A DNA stretch of 47,010 bases from Saccharopolyspora elongata (GCF_004348985.1 NZ_SMKW01000073.1:1-47010), one strand, 5' to 3'; positions 22,688 to 33,300 are shown, counted from the stretch's first letter. A program made the numbers and translations. The notes: generated by a model not told the origin, from the letters alone.

Positions 22688-23431
22688 TCAGATCTGGCCT
22701 GTGAAGTAGGCCGTCTCCGACGTGAACATCGTCGGCTGCACGCTGACCTGCAGCTCGCCGGGTTCCTGGCCGATCTCGAACACGACGGTGTAGGTCACGT
22801 TGCCGTTCGGGGGGACCTGGCCGTGGGCGAATCCGTCGCCCGCCATGTAGTTCTGCTGGGCCACACGCCCGTTGTGCTGGGCGGTGATGGTCGTGGATCC
22901 CACGTTGTAGTCAGCGATTCCGTTGTTCCCCACCGTCACGTCGAATTGGATGTAGCGCTTCCCGGCCTGCGGCTGCAGGAACATGTTGGATTCGGTGTAA
23001 GCGGTTGGGGCCGACAAGGAAATGGTCGGGCCGTCGTTCCAGGTGTGCTGGTCACCGAAGTTGAGCCGGACGACCTGGTCCGACGCGGGCGCGTCTGCAT
23101 CGATCCCAAGCGAGGGCGGCTCAGTGCTGATCTCAGCGTCGTCGAGGGCCTTGTCGAGTTCCCGCACCATGATGCCCTGGAGCACCACTGTGATCACGAT
23201 CGCGACAACGCACAGGCCGCTACCGATGCCGGCCACGGTCTTCTTCGTCCCGAACAGCGCGATGATGCCGAGGATCAGCCCGACGAAGGCGGCGAGGGCG
23301 GTGAGGTTGTTCAGGATCGGCAGTGGCGAGCCGCAGATCCCGACGATGCCGAGAATCAGTGCCGCCCAGGCGAGGCCGCCGAACTTGGTGCTAGGCCGCA
23401 TCGGCGCAGGCGGGTAGAGCGGAACGGACAT
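22688..23431 (-). CDS. DUF4352-type membrane-anchored protein
   Basis: The product is 247 residues, starting at ATG 23431 after AGAGGAAGC. Two to three membrane helices come first (LAWAALILGIVGICG, LAAFVGLILGIIALFG, GLCVVAIVITVVLQGIMV). An extracellular beta-rich domain of DUF4352 type follows: TISLSAPTAYTESNMFLQPQ, YIQFDVTVGNNGIADYNVGS, and TYTVVFEIGQEPGELQVSVQ. This fold carries immunoprotection or substrate-sensing roles that are not defined here. It is 64 bases downstream of the DGQHR-like gene on the same strand. Confidence 0.75.
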   Translation of the reverse strand: MSVPLYPPAPMRPSTKFGGLAWAALILGIVGICGSPLPILNNLTALAAFVGLILGIIALFGTKKTVAGIGSGLCVVAIVITVVLQGIMVRELDKALDDAEISTEPPSLGIDADAPASDQVVRLNFGDQHTWNDGPTISLSAPTAYTESNMFLQPQAGKRYIQFDVTVGNNGIADYNVGSTTITAQHNGRVAQQNYMAGDGFAHGQVPPNGNVTYTVVFEIGQEPGELQVSVQPTMFTSETAYFTGQI

Positions 23432-23495
23432 TGTGGATGCTTCCTCTGGTCGAATTGGTTGGTATGGCGTGGATGAACGCTGAGTCTGCTGCCGA

Positions 23496-24722
23496 CTACC
23501 AGCCGCGGATCTTGCGGCCGTACTCGGTGTCGGGGCGCAGCAGTGCGTCGGCGACCCGCCCGCCGGAGTCCTTCGCGCCGCCGCTGAAGTTGAGGACGCC
23601 CTTGGCGTTCGCGCTGGCCGCGACGCCGTCCCAGTACTGGGCCTTGCGTTCCCAGCGCACCGAAGCCAGCAGCCCGAACAGTTCGTCCTCACTCAGCACC
23701 TGTTCCGGGGCGGACCATCCGGTGGCTCCGTGGGCTGCGATGCCGATCCCTGCCAGCACGGCCGGCGCCGAGACAACCGACCGCGCCGCGAACTGCGGGT
23801 AGAGCTGGGAGATCAGGCCGGACAGCAGCGGGACCAGCCGCCGGGTGGCGTGCTCTGCCGAAACTCCGTCGGGCAGTGCGTTTTCCCGCTGGGTGGCCGA
23901 AGTCAGTTCCAGCCCACGCCGACCGTGCAGCGCGGTGGTCACCAGGACTCGCAGCGCGGAGAGCGTGACGACCTCGGGGCCGCTCGCCTTGAGCTGGCGA
24001 CCGCGGGTTTCGACGAGCTTGGTGAACGGGACGATCTCGCCGTGCTGCTCGACTTTGACCGAGTCGGCGACGCGTCGGGCGAGTTGAGTGGCGAAGTCGC
24101 GCTGGTCCATCGACATCGCCAGGTTCTTGGCGACGGAGACGCCTTCGACGTTGCGGTCGTAGAAGATCTGCCGCGCGTCGTCGACGTTCAGGCCCCAGTA
24201 CAGCTCGAACGGCACGCGAATCGCCGCGAGCGCGTCGTGGGTCAGGCCGAAACGCGCCGGGTCGTCGTAGAGCTCGTGCCAGGCCGTGACCTGCGTTTCG
24301 CCGTCGACGGCCACTACGGCGGAACCGGGTGTCACGGAGATCGTGCGGATGGAGGTGCCGGGCACCAGCTCGTCGCTGATCGATCCGAGCTGGTCGGCGA
24401 GCCACAGGGTGACCGGCGGCGTCGACCACCCCGAGCCGTGCATCCCCTTCAAGCCGGCGGCCATGTAATCGGCGTACGGGACGACGTTCTTCCCCTTGCT
24501 GGTCGTCTTGATCATGCGCTGGACCAGGCCCCGGATTTCGGCGTGCCGCCGCTGCAAACCGGAGGCGTACTGCAGCGCGCGCTTGTTCTCCTGGTTCTTC
24601 GGCGAGGGCACGAGCTGCAACAGCGTGGGCAGCCCCATGGTGCCGATCACGGCGTCGGACCGGAACGGCATGACGGTCAGCCGGATGCCTTCAACCTCGG
24701 GAGTCGGCATGGGAAAGGACAC
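23496..24722 (-). CDS. DndB/DGQHR-like protein with altered signature
   Basis: The product is 408 residues, starting at GTG 24722 after CAGGAGG (a strong site). The core is VDGETQVTAWHELYDD where DGQHR proteins have DGQHR. Next come IRVPFELYWGLNVDDARQIF and YDRNVEGVSVAKNLAMSMDQ, which strongly resemble the GL-EEA-xxF-xxxN-xGVxxxKSL pattern of DndB-family proteins. In DNA phosphorothioate systems DndB is the transcriptional regulator. No dnd genes are here, and the H/R of the signature is lost, so the activity may differ. It is divergent from an HTH-methyltransferase fusion, the likely functional partner. Confidence 0.7.
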   Translation of the reverse strand: MSFPMPTPEVEGIRLTVMPFRSDAVIGTMGLPTLLQLVPSPKNQENKRALQYASGLQRRHAEIRGLVQRMIKTTSKGKNVVPYADYMAAGLKGMHGSGWSTPPVTLWLADQLGSISDELVPGTSIRTISVTPGSAVVAVDGETQVTAWHELYDDPARFGLTHDALAAIRVPFELYWGLNVDDARQIFYDRNVEGVSVAKNLAMSMDQRDFATQLARRVADSVKVEQHGEIVPFTKLVETRGRQLKASGPEVVTLSALRVLVTTALHGRRGLELTSATQRENALPDGVSAEHATRRLVPLLSGLISQLYPQFAARSVVSAPAVLAGIGIAAHGATGWSAPEQVLSEDELFGLLASVRWERKAQYWDGVAASANAKGVLNFSGGAKDSGGRVADALLRPDTEYGRKIRGW

Positions 24723-24828
24723 GACAAAACCTCCTGAACATCGGGTGGGGTGGCTGGGTGCTTGGTGGTCGCACCATCGGGCAGTCGATCGCCTGCAGCC
24801 GCTGAAAGCACAATCAGAGAATCATGAA

Positions 24829-24877
24829 TTGAAAGCAGTGTCAAACATGTTTACAAGCTCGGGCAGTGCTGTATGGT
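24829..24877 (+). promoter_or_regulatory. Promoter with palindromic operator for the methyltransferase
   Basis: GTCAAACATGTTTAC (24840-24854) is an almost perfect palindrome around AAACATGTTT. It overlaps a promoter reading TTTACA (24850-24855), 16 bases, TATGGT (24872-24877); a second candidate is TTGAAA (24829-24834) with TACAAG (24852-24857). The methyltransferase's own N-terminal helix-turn-helix is a plausible binder, giving autoregulation in the shared divergent region. Confidence 0.5.
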
Positions 24878-24916
24878 CAGAGGCGTGCAAACACGCTCTC
24901 TCGACAGGACGCTGTG

Positions 24917-27046
24917 ATGCCCAGGTCAGCTGCGCAGGTGACTGCCGCGGAGATCTCCCGCTTGGCGGGGGTTACGCGCGCCACGGTGAGTAACTGGCGG
25001 CGACGACATGCGGATTTCCCGGCGCCAACCGGCGGGACCGAGACCAGTCCGGCCTACGACCTTGACGCCGTGCGTTCTTGGCTGGCGGCGCGAAACCAGC
25101 TCCCGGCGGCTTCGCCGGTAGGCGAGCTGCGCATCGTTCTTCGTGCGGACGCAGGCGGCGGTGAGCCACTGGCACTCCGTCTGCTGCCTCTTGTGCCGCC
25201 GATCGTGCGGCTTGGCGATCAAGCGGTGAAAGCTCTTGCGGAGATGCCGGATGCCGACCTGCCCGGAGCTCTAGCGGGATCCGTCGGAGAGCAGGTGTCT
25301 GGGGTGCCGGGCGTCGGTGAGCAGGCAGTGAAGTCTTTCCCGCCTGTCGTGTTGCGCGCGCTGTTGCGGTGCATGGCTGAAGGCGGCGCAGCTGCAACGC
25401 TGGATGTTCTGGCTGAGCAACTAGCCGACGACACGGCCGCCGGAGCCTATTCGACACCACAGCCGTTGGCTGATCTGATGGCGGCGTTGCTGCTACGGAC
25501 ACCATCGCGGGTGCTCGACCCGGCCTGCGGTGCCGGAGGACTACTCTCCGCCGCGGCGCGCAGGGGTGCAAAAAGACTGTTTGGTCAGGATGTGCTGGGG
25601 ACACAGGCTGCGTTGGCCTCGATCCGGGCCGCGCTGCCCGATGTCGAGGCAACGATCAAGGTTGGGGACAGCCTTCGTGGTGACGCGTTCCCCGGGTCGA
25701 AGGCGGACGCGGTCCTGTGCAACCCGCCGTATGGCCAGCGTGACTGGGGGCATGACGATCTTTCCTATGACCCGCGGTGGGAGTACGGCCTGCCGCCCAA
25801 GACTGAGTCGGAGCTGGCGTGGGTGCAGCATTGCCTGGCGCATCTCGCCTCGGATGGGCGGGCCGTTGTGCTGATGCCGCCAGGAGCCGCCGAACGTGCT
25901 GGTGGACGTCGTATCAGGAGCGAGTTGATTCGAAGGGGAGCGCTGCGCGGTGTCGTTGCATTGCCGCCTGGCGTTGCGCCACCATTGCATATCGGTTTGC
26001 ACCTCTGGCTGCTGGCGGCACCCGATGGGTCGCGGAGCGAACCTCAGCCGGTTCTGTTCCTGGATGCGGCAGGATTCGCGGGCGCTTCTGACTCGGGGGC
26101 GACTTCGTCCAGGCGATCACGTGCTGCGAGTTCGCGTGATCTGGACTGGTCGGCGATGTCTGCGCAGATCGTTGGTCTGTGGCGGGCTTTCGATGATGAT
26201 CCGGAGCGTTTCGAGTCCGTCTCTGGGGTTGCTCGTAGTCAGTCCATCGTCGACCTTCTTGACCAGACGGTCGATATCACTCCGGCCCGTCATGTCCGCG
26301 CCGCGTCGGCGCCTGTCGACCCATCGCAGCAGGAGGCATTGGGTAGGGAGCTGCGCGCGCAGTTGCAGCAGGCCGGTAGCACCTTGGTTTCCTTGAGTAG
26401 CGGGCAGGAATGGCCGCCGGCCGGAGCTGAACCGTTGACCTGGCGCACGGCGACGGTGGCCGACTTGTTGCGCGGCGGCGCGGTTGTCCTGCACCGCGCA
26501 GCGGTGTCGCGGGTGACTGGTGTCGACGAGGCTCAAGAGCAGAACGCCGCGCCACTGTTGACCTTGTCCGACGTGTGGGGAGACGTTTCCGCTTCGGGTT
26601 CGTTGCGGGAGAAACCACTAGCCGAACATGTGCGAATCGAATGCGGGGACGTCATCATGCCGGAGACACTGAACGGCATGAAGGCGGTTCCGGCTCGGGT
26701 GGCGGATCATGACGACGCCGGGTGTCTGCTCGGCCCGCACCTACTTCTGCTGCGGCCGGACCCGGAGCGGCTGGACTCGTGGTTCCTCGCGGGCTTTTTG
26801 GCCGCGGAGGACAACATCCACAGCGCGACCACCGGAGCGTCGATCATCCGCCTAGACGTCAAGCGGCTACGCGTTCCGCTTATGCCGCTGGAGCAGCAAC
26901 AGGATTACGGCAGGGCGTTCCAGCACTTGCACGCGATACGTAAGTCGGCTCGACTGGCGACACAACTTGCGGACGAGACGGCTCGGCAGTTGGCGGTAGG
27001 GCTCACCGGCGGCGCGTTGCTGCCGCCCACCGGGCCACCAGGCTGA
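24917..27046 (+). CDS. HTH-N6-adenine methyltransferase-specificity fusion
   Basis: The product is 709 residues, starting at ATG 24917 (AGGA 8 bases upstream). An N-terminal MerR/excisionase-like helix-turn-helix (AAEISRLAGVTRATVSNWRR, residues 10-56) leads into a gamma-class N6-adenine methyltransferase. It has the AdoMet-binding DPACGAGG (201-208) and catalytic NPPYG (269-273). The C-terminal third (about 500-700) resembles one HsdS half: TVADLLRGGAVVLHRAAV, then SATTGASIIRLDVKRLRVPL (the usual end of a target domain) and PLEQQQDYGRAFQHLHAI. It could methylate DNA without a partner. There is no nuclease domain, so it is an orphan methylase or a component that works with the DGQHR-like protein. 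It precedes the type I operon by 78 bases. Confidence 0.88.
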   Translation: MPRSAAQVTAAEISRLAGVTRATVSNWRRRHADFPAPTGGTETSPAYDLDAVRSWLAARNQLPAASPVGELRIVLRADAGGGEPLALRLLPLVPPIVRLGDQAVKALAEMPDADLPGALAGSVGEQVSGVPGVGEQAVKSFPPVVLRALLRCMAEGGAAATLDVLAEQLADDTAAGAYSTPQPLADLMAALLLRTPSRVLDPACGAGGLLSAAARRGAKRLFGQDVLGTQAALASIRAALPDVEATIKVGDSLRGDAFPGSKADAVLCNPPYGQRDWGHDDLSYDPRWEYGLPPKTESELAWVQHCLAHLASDGRAVVLMPPGAAERAGGRRIRSELIRRGALRGVVALPPGVAPPLHIGLHLWLLAAPDGSRSEPQPVLFLDAAGFAGASDSGATSSRRSRAASSRDLDWSAMSAQIVGLWRAFDDDPERFESVSGVARSQSIVDLLDQTVDITPARHVRAASAPVDPSQQEALGRELRAQLQQAGSTLVSLSSGQEWPPAGAEPLTWRTATVADLLRGGAVVLHRAAVSRVTGVDEAQEQNAAPLLTLSDVWGDVSASGSLREKPLAEHVRIECGDVIMPETLNGMKAVPARVADHDDAGCLLGPHLLLLRPDPERLDSWFLAGFLAAEDNIHSATTGASIIRLDVKRLRVPLMPLEQQQDYGRAFQHLHAIRKSARLATQLADETARQLAVGLTGGALLPPTGPPG

Positions 27047-27124
27047 ACCTGGCCCGGTAAAGCGCGTTTCTACAGTTCAGGCAGAATTTATTTCTTCAGT
27101 TCAGATGATGGCCAAGGGGAATCG

Positions 27125-29116
27125 TTGAACACGAACAAGCACACGGAGCTGGCGAATCACGCCTGGTCAGTCGCCGACCTGCTGCGCGGCGACTACAAGC
27201 GGTCCGACTACGGCAAGGTGATCCTGCCGTTCACGGTGCTGCGCCGGCTCGAATGCGTCCTGAAGCCGACCCGGGAAAAGGTCCTGCAGGAGGTCGAACG
27301 CCTCAAGGGGCTGGACATCGACACCGATACGTTCCTGCGTAAGGCGTCCGGCCACAGCTTCTACAACAAGAGCAGCTACACCCTGAAGGCCATCGCCAAC
27401 GACCCCACGCACGCGGCGACTTACCTCAACCACTACATCGGCGCTTTCTCGCAGAACGCCCAGGAAGTCCTGGAGAAGTACGAGTTCCGGCAGCACATCA
27501 GGCGTCTCGACGGTGCTAACCTGCTTTACCAGGTTGTCGGGCGGTTCGCGGATCTGGATGTGCGCCCGGAGGTCGTTTCCAACCACCAGATGGGCTACAT
27601 CTTCGAGGAGCTGATCCGGCGGTTCGCCGAGCAGTCGAACGAGACCGCCGGTGAGCACTTCACACCGCGCGAGGTCATCGAACTGATGGTGAACCTGCTC
27701 ATCGCCCCGGACGATGACGCACTCACCGTGCCTGGAATCGTGCGCAAGGTTCTCGACCCGGCCTGCGGCACCGGCGGCATGCTCAGCGCCGCACACGAGC
27801 ACATCACCGGCCTTAACCCGGACGCCACGGTCGAGGTGTACGGGCAGGAGCTGAATCCGGAGTCGTGGGCTATCTGCCGGTCTGACCTGATGATCAAGGG
27901 GCAGGACCCGGACAACATCAAGTTCGGCAACTCCTTCAGCGACGACGGGCACTACCGGGGACGCTTCGACTACCTGCTGGCGAATCCGCCGTTCGGCGTG
28001 GAGTGGAAGAAGGTCAAGGACGAGGTCGAGAACGACCTGAAGACGTTGGCAGAGAACAGCCGGTTCTGGCCGGCCCTGCCGCGGATCAACGACGGCTCGC
28101 TGCTGTTCCTGCAGCACATGCTGTCGAAGATGAAGCCGGTCGACGAGAATGGCGACGGCGGGAGCCGGGTGGCGATCGTCTTCAACGGTTCGCCGCTGTT
28201 CACCGGTGCCGCCGGGTCCGGCGAGTCGCAGATTCGCCAGTGGATCCTGGAGAACGACTGGCTGGAAGGCATCATCGCGCTGCCCGACCAGCTCTTCTAC
28301 AACACCGGGATCTCCACGTACTTCTGGGTCCTGACCAACCGCAAGAGCAAGGACTACCGGGGCAAGGTGGTTCTCCTCGACGCGCGCGAGTACTGGCAGA
28401 AGATGCGCAAGTCGTTGGGGGACAAGCGGAAGCGCATCGGTGAGGACCAGATCGCGGAGATCACGCGGTTGTATGCGGACGCGGTGGAGGTTGCGCAGAA
28501 CGAGGACCACGAGCTGCACAGCAAGGTCAAGATCTTCCGTAACGAGGACTTCGGCTATCACCGGATCACGGTGGAGCGCCCGCTGAAGCTCCGCTTCGAG
28601 ATGACCGAGGAAGCCCTCGCTGCCCTGGCCGTGGCCAAGCCGATCCAGAAGCTCGACAACGCCGAGGAGTTCGTTGCAGCGCTGCGTCCGCTGATCGGCA
28701 AGACGTGGAAGAAGAAGTCCGAAGCCTGGCTGGAGATGAACGACACCGTCATCGCCGCAGGCCTGCTGTGGCCAACAGGTGCGCCGTTCAACAAGGCGCT
28801 TCGCGACGCCGTGGGTGTCCGTGATCCCGAGGGTGAGGTGCAGAAGGTCAAGGGAGCGCCAGAGCCGGACGCGGAGCTGCGCGACTATGAGAACGTCCCG
28901 CTCGACGAGGACATCGACGCCTACCTTGAACGCGAGGTCCTGCCCCACGTCCCCGACGCCTGGATCGACCACGAAAAGACCAAGGTTGGTTACGAGATCC
29001 CATTCACTCGGCACTTCTACGTCTACCAGCGGCCAAGGCCGTTGTCGGAAATTGATGCGGAGTTGAAGGACTTGGAATCTCAGATCCAGAAGCTCCTCGG
29101 CGAGGTAACGAAATGA
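27125..29116 (+). CDS. hsdM: Type I restriction-modification DNA methyltransferase
   Basis: The product is 663 residues, starting at TTG 27125 after AAGGGGAATCG. It shows the N-terminal HsdM helical region (WSVADLLRGDYKRSDYGKVI, LPFTVLRRLE), then DPACGTGG (211-218), which binds AdoMet, and NPPFG (287-291), the catalytic motif for adenine-N6. GEHFTPREVIELMVNLL is the standard HsdM block. The C-terminus is longer than in classic HsdM, with a region ending VLPHVPDAWIDHEKTKVGYE, as in the HsdM group that pairs with large HsdR proteins. It is coupled to hsdS by an ATGA overlap. It protects host DNA and, with HsdR, forms the restriction complex. Confidence 0.95.
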   Translation: MNTNKHTELANHAWSVADLLRGDYKRSDYGKVILPFTVLRRLECVLKPTREKVLQEVERLKGLDIDTDTFLRKASGHSFYNKSSYTLKAIANDPTHAATYLNHYIGAFSQNAQEVLEKYEFRQHIRRLDGANLLYQVVGRFADLDVRPEVVSNHQMGYIFEELIRRFAEQSNETAGEHFTPREVIELMVNLLIAPDDDALTVPGIVRKVLDPACGTGGMLSAAHEHITGLNPDATVEVYGQELNPESWAICRSDLMIKGQDPDNIKFGNSFSDDGHYRGRFDYLLANPPFGVEWKKVKDEVENDLKTLAENSRFWPALPRINDGSLLFLQHMLSKMKPVDENGDGGSRVAIVFNGSPLFTGAAGSGESQIRQWILENDWLEGIIALPDQLFYNTGISTYFWVLTNRKSKDYRGKVVLLDAREYWQKMRKSLGDKRKRIGEDQIAEITRLYADAVEVAQNEDHELHSKVKIFRNEDFGYHRITVERPLKLRFEMTEEALAALAVAKPIQKLDNAEEFVAALRPLIGKTWKKKSEAWLEMNDTVIAAGLLWPTGAPFNKALRDAVGVRDPEGEVQKVKGAPEPDAELRDYENVPLDEDIDAYLEREVLPHVPDAWIDHEKTKVGYEIPFTRHFYVYQRPRPLSEIDAELKDLESQIQKLLGEVTK

Positions 29117-30375
29117 AGTCGTACAGGATTAAGGACGTTGTTCATGTAAATCGGCTTGTCTTGTCGGAAAATACGAGTCCGAACTTTCGTTTCCGATACA
29201 TTGATATTGGGTCGGTTAATGATCGCGGGCAGATAGATATTCCGGCCGACGATATTTCCTTTGAAAGCGCTCCATCCAGGGCGCGTAGAATCGCGCCCTT
29301 TGGTGCGGTCGTTGTGTCGACGGTCCGCACCTACCTTCGTGCGATTGCTACCGTGCCGCGGGCCAGTGATCCGCTCGTCTTTTCAACGGGATTTGCTGCG
29401 CTCGAGGCTGGGCCTGAACTGGATCCTAGGTTCCTTGCTTACTACTGCAGGTCGCATAGGTTTATTGATGAAGTTGTATCTAGATCGGTTGGTGTGAGTT
29501 ATCCCGCGGTCAATTCAAGCGATATCGAAGCAATTCCAATTCCAGTGCCTCCGCTCGAGGAGCAGCGCCGCGTCGCCGATTTTCTCGATGCCGAAACCGC
29601 CCGAATCGATCTCCTTGTGGACCATCATTGGAAACTACTGAGTCTTGTTGGCTTGCGGGAAAAGGCCACGATTCGGGACGTTCTGCAGGTGCATGATCAA
29701 GGAGATATAAGGGGTGAATTCAAGGGGAGGATACCTTGGCTCGGCAGTACTCCTGCGCACTGGGGGGCAGCGCCGTTGCGCTATATTTCCCGAATTCAGC
29801 GAGGAGCTTCTCCGCGCCCGATTGACGATCCTGTCTATTTTGACGAAAACGGATCGTATTCGTGGGTGCGTATTTCTGATGTTACGTCTAGTGGTAAGTA
29901 TCTTACGCGGACCGATCAGAAATTATCCTCGCTGGGCGAATCGCTTTCGGTCAAGCTTGAACCGGGAGAACTTTTTGTGAGTATCGCTGCATCCGTAGGA
30001 AAGCCGGTCATTACTAAAATAAGATGCTGCATCCATGACGGTTTTGTTGCAATTCGAGACCCAAAGGTGAATACGGAGTTTTTATATTATATCCTACTCC
30101 TGGGGGATGCTTTTGACGGATTGGGAAAATTGGGAACTCAGCTCAATTTGAATACCCATTCCGTGGGTTCAATTGCAATTCCTATTCCGCCCGAGGTGGA
30201 GCAGCGAGAAATTGTCGGGGCTCTAAATCGTGAGATGTGCAGTTCTTTGGCGCTCCGGGGCTCTCTGTCGCGCCAAATCGAGCTGCTCGTCGAACGTCAT
30301 CAGGCGTTGATTACTGCTGCTGTTACTGGTCAGATTGATGTGTCCACTGCGAGCGGGCGTGGGATTGAGGAGTAG
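29113..30375 (+). CDS. hsdS: Type I restriction specificity subunit
   Basis: The product is 420 residues in the usual two-repeat plan. Target-recognition domain 1 is about 1-150 with conserved end VGVSYPAVNSSDIEAIPIPV. The first conserved helix (PPLEEQRRVADFLDAETARI) joins domain 2 (about 200-375). The second copy is SIAIPIPPEVEQREIVGALN. It selects the bipartite target sequence. The gene is clearly less GC-rich than hsdM or hsdR, with runs such as AAAATAAGATGC, fitting exchange of a recognition subunit by horizontal transfer. It starts at ATG 29113, overlapping the hsdM stop, with GAGG upstream. Confidence 0.93.
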   Translation: MKSYRIKDVVHVNRLVLSENTSPNFRFRYIDIGSVNDRGQIDIPADDISFESAPSRARRIAPFGAVVVSTVRTYLRAIATVPRASDPLVFSTGFAALEAGPELDPRFLAYYCRSHRFIDEVVSRSVGVSYPAVNSSDIEAIPIPVPPLEEQRRVADFLDAETARIDLLVDHHWKLLSLVGLREKATIRDVLQVHDQGDIRGEFKGRIPWLGSTPAHWGAAPLRYISRIQRGASPRPIDDPVYFDENGSYSWVRISDVTSSGKYLTRTDQKLSSLGESLSVKLEPGELFVSIAASVGKPVITKIRCCIHDGFVAIRDPKVNTEFLYYILLLGDAFDGLGKLGTQLNLNTHSVGSIAIPIPPEVEQREIVGALNREMCSSLALRGSLSRQIELLVERHQALITAAVTGQIDVSTASGRGIEE

Positions 30376-30381
30376 TGTGCT

Positions 30382-33300
30382 ATGAGTCCTGTTCACCATG
30401 AATCCGTTTTCGGGGACGCCATTGTCGAATCGATGCGCGCCAACGGCTGGGAGCTTGGCGCCGCCAGCGACTACGTCGCCGATATTGGGATGGACACCGC
30501 GCAGTTGTTCACCTTCATCGGGGCGACGCAGGCCGTGGAGTGGGACGAGCTGCTCAGCCGCTACGGGAACGACGCCGACGCTGCGCAGCGCGGGTTTGCG
30601 CGGCGGTTGGATCAGGCGATCAACAACGACGGGGTGCTGGAGGTTCTGCGCAAGGGCGTGAAGGACCAGGGCGTGCGCATCCGGCTCGCCTACTTCAAGC
30701 CCTCGCTGGTCACCTCCGACGACGTGCTGGACAACTACCGCGCCAACCGGCTTACCGTGGTCCGGGAGCTCGTGTACGCCACCAAGCAGGCCGACTGGGG
30801 TAACCGGCTCGATCTCACCTTGTTCCTCAACGGGATTCCGGTCGCGACCGCGGAGCTGAAGAATCCGCTCACCGGGCAGGGCGCGGAGCACGCCAAGGAG
30901 CAGTACCGCTCCGAACGCGACCCCACCGAGCTGATCTTCTCCCGTCGCGTGGTGGCCAACTTTGCGGTCGATCCAGATCTGGTGTTCGTCGCAACCCAGC
31001 TGCGCGGTTCGAAAACCCGGTTCCTGCCGTTCAACACCGGATCCAACGGCCCCGGAAAACCTGGCGGCGCGGGCAACCCGGCGGCGGACGCCTACGGCAA
31101 GTACGCCACTTCTTACCTGTGGGAGCAGGTCTGGCAGAAGGACAACTGGCTCGACCTGCTGGAACGATTCGTCCACGTCCACAAGGAAAAGAGCGCGAAG
31201 GGCCGCTCCAAGAAGACGATAGTCTTCCCGCGATACCACCAGTGGGATGTCGTCAAGAAGCTCTCCGCGCACGTCGCACGACACGGGGCCGGGCACAACT
31301 ACCTCGTCATGGCCTCCGCCGGTTCCGGCAAATCCAACACCATCGGTTGGCTGGCGCATCGGCTGTCGTCGCTGCACACGCCCACGGACCGTCGCGAACT
31401 CGACCCGGAAGCCGCCGCCAACGGCCTCAAGCCGGGCACCCCGGTGTTCGACAAGGTCGTCATCATCACCGACCGGCGGAACCTGGATTCGCAGCTCCGC
31501 GAAACCGTGGGCAGCTTCGAGCAGACCGCCGGTCTCGTCGTGAAGATCGACGAGAAGTACGGAGCGAAGTCCGAGCAGCTGGCGAGAGCACTGTCCCAGG
31601 AAACCGGCAAGATCGTCACAGTCACGCTGCACACGTTCCCCGCCCTGCTCGACTACCTGAAGCGCAACCCCACGGAGATCAAGGGAAGCCGGTTCGCGAT
31701 CGTCGTGGACGAGGCGCACTCTTCGCAGTCCGGTGACGCGGCGAAGGATGTCCGCAAGGCACTGCGCAACCTGGGGCTTGACGCTGACGACGACTCCGGT
31801 GAGCCGGGGGCCGTCGAAGTCGAGACCGACGAGAGCCTCGACGCCAAGCTTGAGAAGAGCGCCGCCGACCGGGGCCAGAGCGCCAATCTGTCCTACTTCG
31901 CGTTCACCGCCACGCCGAAGTCGAAGACGCTCGAAACCTTCGGCATCCTCACCGAAGTCGAAGGCAAGGCCACCCACGTCCCGTTCCACACCTACTCGAT
32001 GCGCCAGGCCATCGAGGAAGGCTTCATCCTCGACCCGCTGCGCAACTACGTCACCTACAACACGTACTGGAAGCTGGTCAACAAGAACCCGGACGAACGG
32101 GAAGTCGACCAGGCCAAGGCCAACGTGCTGCTCGCGCGGGCGGCGATCACCCACGACTCCACCGTGGCCCAGCACGCGCAGGTCATCGTCGAGCACTTCC
32201 GCACGCATACCGCCGGCCGCCTGGGCGGCCGGGCCAAGGCGATGGTCGTGACCGCCTCCAGGATGAGCGCAGTGCAGATGGCCCGGGCCATCAAGAGTTA
32301 CATCAAGGACCTTGAGTACCGCAACATCGGGGTCCTGGTGGCCTTCTCCGGGAAGCTCACGTATGACGGCAAGGAGACTACAGAGTCCAAAGAGAACAAT
32401 AAGCTGCCGGAAAGCGCGCTGCCGAAGGCGTTCGCCTACACGAAGGCCGACGACAAGACGACGAAGACCGTGGGCGCCGGCCAGCCGGAGTACCGGATTC
32501 TCGTGGTGGCGGAGAAGTACCAGACCGGCTTCGACCAGCCGCTGCTCACCACGATGTACGTAAACAAGAAGCTCCGCGGCATCTCGGCGGTGCAGACGCT
32601 GTCGCGGCTCAACCGCACCGCGGACCGCAAGAGCCAGGCAGACCTCGCCGTGATCGACTTTGTGAACGATGCGGAGGACATCCAGGAGTCCTTCCGGCCG
32701 TTCTTCGAAGAAGCCATGACACTGCCTTCCGACCCCAATTTGCTCTACAACGCGCAGAGCAGGGTCATGGGCCCGCCGATCCTCGTCGAGGACGAGATGC
32801 GGGCATTCGCCGAAGCCTTCCTGACGGCGGAGGACATGGCAGGAGGTAGCGCGGCGAAGCGGGAGAAGCTGCACGCCGAGCTGTATCGGCACCTCGAACC
32901 CGCGGTCAAGCGGTTCACCGAACTCTTCGAGCACGAGGACGAGGAAGAACGCGAAACCGCCGAGACCTTCCGGTCCGACCTCAAGGACTACGTCCGCAAG
33001 TACGGGTTCCTGTCGCAGATCGTGCCCTACCGCGACGCGGAGCTCGAACAGCTCTACCTCTTCGGACGGCACCTGCTCAACAAGTTGCCCAAGCGCAACG
33101 ACGGTGGCGTCGACATCGGGGAAGTGGACCTGAGCCACCTGCGGGTCGAGCAGACCGGCGAGTTCGACCTCAGCTTGGTTCCTGAGGGGCCGGCCATGAT
33201 CAGGGGCCTCGGGGACGGATCTGGGGGCGCGAAGGAACCGGACAAGTCACTGCTGTCGGAACTCATCGAGCGGTTCAACGAGAAGCACGGCACGGAATTC

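Noticed and set aside
24917..27046. PglX/BREX methylase
   Set aside because: Too short (709 residues), with an N-terminal HTH and no pglZ-, brxC- or brxL-like gene nearby.
27167..29014. 615-residue open frame antisense to hsdM
   Set aside because: Mirror of a well-supported hsdM; no start signal or motif of its own.
30223..33138. 971-residue open frame antisense to hsdR
   Set aside because: It lies opposite an intact hsdR with all motifs. Its composition (His/Val/Leu/Arg-rich, no family motif) is that expected of an antisense shadow in high-GC DNA.
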